Shown: positions 61,335-64,000 of the stretch, in pieces
Numbering within the stretch: the first letter of the stretch is position 1
Layout of the letters: each line of letters starts with the position of its first letter
Origin: Manduca sexta
Taxonomy: Eukaryota > Arthropoda > Insecta > Lepidoptera > Sphingidae
Reading direction: 5' to 3'
Length of the DNA: 64,000 bases
Assembly: GCF_014839805.1 (NCBI RefSeq)
Contig: NC_051129.1
Coordinates: 7,072,920 to 7,136,919 of the forward strand
The notes under the pieces: generated by a model
Database searches by the model: none
What the model saw: the letters and a program-made list of their open reading frames with translations, nothing else
Told to the model about the DNA's origin: nothing
Position numbers and translations under genes: made by a program

Positions 61335-62480
61335 AAACTTGGGGGGGCCAAATGCTCCCTGCCGACGGCTCTACGCAGGAGTCGTGCGGTCCATGGCCCT
61401 GTACGGTGCCCCCGTATGGTCCGCAGCTGTGGCGCGGCGGCAAGGCCGCTTTTTGAACGCGCCACAAAGAGCGATGGCCATACGGCTGATACGGGGATAC
61501 CGCACGATCTCCTGCGAGGCGGCAGGCCTCCTTGCCGGACTACCGCCATGGGGTCTCGAGGCGAAGGTCCTCGCGTCACTGTATGTGTGGCGTGGGGAAG
61601 CGCAGAGCCGGGGCGTAACTCCGCTACCGCGGCAAATTGCCGCGCGGTGGACGGAGCTCCGGCAGAACCTCATGGCGGAATGGCGACAACGACTGTCGCA
61701 ACCCTTGGCTGGGCACGCCACGATAGCGGCGGTAAGTCCCCTCTTCGAGGTGTGGCTGACAAGACGTCACGGCGTCCTCTCATTCCGGACGACGCAGGTA
61801 CTGACCGGTCACGGCTGCTTCGGCAGGTACCTGTATCGGATCCGGGTGGAGGATACGCCCGCGTGTTTGTTCTGTGCGGATCGGCCGGAGGACACGGTGG
61901 AGCATACGGTGGAGGTGTGCCCAGCTTGAACTGAGCACCGCCGTGTTCTCACAACGGCCATCGGTGGCGGAGACCTCTCGCGTCGGGGCCTGGTAGAAGC
62001 CATGCTCCGGGGCGAGAGAGAGTGGGATGCAGTCACCTCCTTCTGCGAGGACGTGATGCTCGCAAAGGAGGTGGCGGGACGGCTACGGCGCCAAAGCGCC
62101 CAACGTCCCATCCGCCACGGCAGACGTACAAGACGCGGGCGTCGAACGTCTGCTGAGGATCGTCAGCCTCCGTAGGCGCGGACCGTCGGGTGACGAGCAT
62201 GGGGTAGCTCGTCGCCCGAAACACCCCAACGGCCCGTGTGTACGGCGCGTAGTGTTCCACGCGCGCCTCGAAGAGCAGTGTCAGTGTCATTGACGGGGCC
62301 CTTTGGGGCCGGTGCCTGCCTAGGTTTTAATGCCATCCGATCTTGGACCTAGGCACATAGGCAAAGGATGGGAACACCGTAGGTTTTTAGTCAGTAGAAG
62401 TCTGACACGCCCTCCCGCCCATCCCAAGGCGGGAGATAGTCATCTGATGACTTACCTAAGTTAAAAAAAAAAAAAAAAAC
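61335..62480 (+). mobile_element. R1-type LINE, 5'-truncated, with 3' UTR and poly(A)
   Basis: One frame runs from about 61309 to TAG at 62173-62175 and is broken only by an in-frame TGA at 61927-61929, where a Trp codon (TGG) is likely ancestral. It codes the C-terminal end of the LINE polyprotein. First comes a post-RT segment (LYAGVVRSMALYGAPVW), then a Cys-Cys-His-Cys zinc knuckle (CLFCADRPEDTVEHTVEVC), then a basic tail (RPIRHGRRTRRGRR). This order is typical of the R1 clade. The 3' UTR follows and an A-run of about 17 ends it near 62480. High GC sets it apart from the surroundings. Confidence 0.88.
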
Positions 62481-62483
62481 AGG

Positions 62484-62900
62484 CTGGCATAATTGTGTTG
62501 ACTGCCGAGAGGATACCGTCACTGTCAGTGGACACTTTATTTAGACCCTAGTCCACTTACATGATGGTACATACCTCCTCCTCCTGCTTTGCTGTGCTGT
62601 GTGTACTGGTGGTAGATCTCTCATATGTGAGAGTCTGTCTGGGTAGGTACCACCGCAATGTCTATTTCTGCCGCCAAGCAGAAGTGCGTAGTCACTGTTG
62701 TGTTCTGGTTTGAAGGCAATTTTAGTCAGTATAACTGCTGGACATAATAAGACTTTATGCCGCATATCTCTGGATGGCGAGCGCGGTGGAATACCAAACA
62801 ATAATTTGTAATTCAGAGTGTTTCTACTGTTTATGAGCGGTCGTATCGCTTACCACCAGGCAAACGACAAGCTCATCTTGTCATTCAAAGCAATAAAAAA
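62484..62900 (+). mobile_element. LINE 3' end (different family)
   Basis: ACAGGCTGGCATAATTGTGT, CATATGTGAGAGTCTGTCTG and TATCGCTTACCACCAGGC are recognised as parts of a very common lepidopteran LINE 3' region. It starts right after the R1 poly(A), so one may have inserted beside the other. Confidence 0.65.
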
Positions 62901-63219
62901 GTGCCTCTATAAAAACCTAGAAAGTCAAAATAACACATACACTATGATTTAATTTGACGTTAATTATTATTTGCTGTCACAATGATTCAATGGGTTTATC
63001 CAAACAGTTAACATTAGCATTTGAAACACATATAACTTAACGTTAAATCACCGGCGTTGAAGAGCATACCATGACTAAATATAGTAGCATTATAAAATAT
63101 GTGTCATACGAACTAAAATATTATGTACAAATGTACGGATGGACACGCGTAAACATAAAATATTAGTTTTTTGTTTCTGAATAGACGAGAAGAATTGAAA
63201 ATTGGCATACAATAGAGTA

Positions 63220-63560
63220 TCCTTGAAGAGGCCTATGTACGTGGTACAGTTGTCGTGAATGAATTTAAAATTTTTATTCTAAAGAATTCTAGTTTTTGTT
63301 ATCAGAAGCGCTGGGTTGGTCACATGGTCTGGTTGACTGACAATCGATGGACCCAAAGATAGATATATTGGACCGAATCATCGGGTACTGAGAGAGAGGA
63401 AGATTGATTGCCTGGTAGGGAGACAATTTGATGGACATGGCGGGTAAACGTTGAATGAATACAGCTAAAATAAGGATAAATGGAACACTCTAGAGAAGGC
63501 ATGGAATAGAAAGGAAAGAAAAATATGAATGGAAGACTCTAGAAAAACTTCTAATAGAAA
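63220..63560 (+). mobile_element. Decayed RTE-type LINE fragment
   Basis: Broken frames contain GHMVWLTDNRW and LEEAYV, which match the C-terminal region of the RTE element at 44.4 kb, but their order is rearranged. Confidence 0.45.
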
Positions 63561-63894
63561 CGAGAAAATCTTACTAGTTATTAATTATTTTATACATATG
63601 GTATTAGGCATACAAAAATTTCAAGTATTTTATCAAATTAGTAAATTGGGTAATATGTTATATAATATAATAAATAAGAATATACAATAATTTGCTTAGT
63701 TAAAATCACGTAGGCTGCTTCCCCTTGCGCAGCTAATTATAACCGATACCGGAAATTAAATGGAAATTAAGTACCCGAGACCGGCAACCCTATCTTGATA
63801 AATAACTTGCACTTGCAAACTAATAGCAACCAGGAACTAAGACAGTCAGTTCATTCCATCCTATAAATAAATTCTTGATAATGTAAAAAAAATG

Positions 63895-64000
63895 GCGTCT
63901 TCAAGCCACGACAGAATTTTTTTTGTTAAACGGGCACAGCTCAGTAACCCCGCTGCACCTGATGGTAAGTGGAGTGCTGTCTAATAGAATGTCGACTGAC
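63895..64000 (+). mobile_element. LINE 3' fragment reaching the window edge
   Basis: GCTGCACCTGATGGTAAGTG is a familiar lepidopteran LINE 3' motif. Continuation is outside the window. Confidence 0.5.

Overview
The window is insect nuclear DNA, and almost certainly lepidopteran. It is AT-rich and has two-exon cuticle-type peptide genes with TATA boxes and TCAGT-like initiators. It also carries tRNA-derived SINEs with (ATT)n tails, many Helitrons (5' TC, 3' GC-rich hairpin plus CTAG, inserted between A and T), RTE- and R1-type LINE remnants, and a hAT element. There are no bacterial, CRISPR or viral features. The species cannot be named from the sequence.

Left part (1-20 kb): mostly gene-poor DNA with repeat remnants, including a 123-bp tandem array inside a Helitron (about 3.6-5.09 kb). 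The clearest gene is on the minus strand at 12.48-13.31 kb. It encodes a Ser/Arg-rich protein of unknown function behind a good TATA/initiator. Its C-terminal part lies in another frame and can be joined in phase by an 80-nt candidate intron. Exon-like open segments that may belong to larger genes lie at 6.08-6.25 kb (+), 9.54-9.73 kb (-) and 13.90-14.05 kb (-).

Centre and right (20-59 kb): a cluster of seven genes for small secreted peptides rich in Tyr, Ala, Pro, Val and Gly (about 62-129 aa). They resemble the neuropeptide-like 4 / low-complexity cuticular protein group. All share one layout: TATA box, initiator, a first coding exon of only 6-18 nt, a phase-0 intron just before the hydrophobic core of the signal peptide, then one exon with the rest. 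Genes: 20.1 kb (-), 22.1 kb (+), 26.5 kb (+), 32.6 kb (+), 39.8 kb (+), 49.2 kb (-), 53.9 kb (-), 58.2 kb (-); the 32.6-kb gene is a promoter-less copy of the 22.1-kb gene, so it is counted here as a doubtful member. A truncated relic of the 53.9-kb gene type lies at 32.4 kb (-).

The 22.1-32.4 kb segment is duplicated in tandem as 32.5-46.4 kb. Each copy holds one Gly/Tyr-rich gene and one Ala/Tyr-rich gene. The two pairs have had opposite fates. The Gly/Tyr pair differs at only three positions in its main exon, although the downstream copy has lost its TATA region. In the other pair the signal peptide and last residues are kept, but the middle of the mature peptide has been rewritten with Tyr-to-His changes. 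Transposons that landed in only one copy (SINE, RTE, LINE, Helitrons), several with clear target-site duplications, date those insertions after the duplication.

Right end (59-64 kb): no peptide genes. It holds a small Helitron, a 5'-truncated R1-type LINE with poly(A), and further LINE 3' ends.
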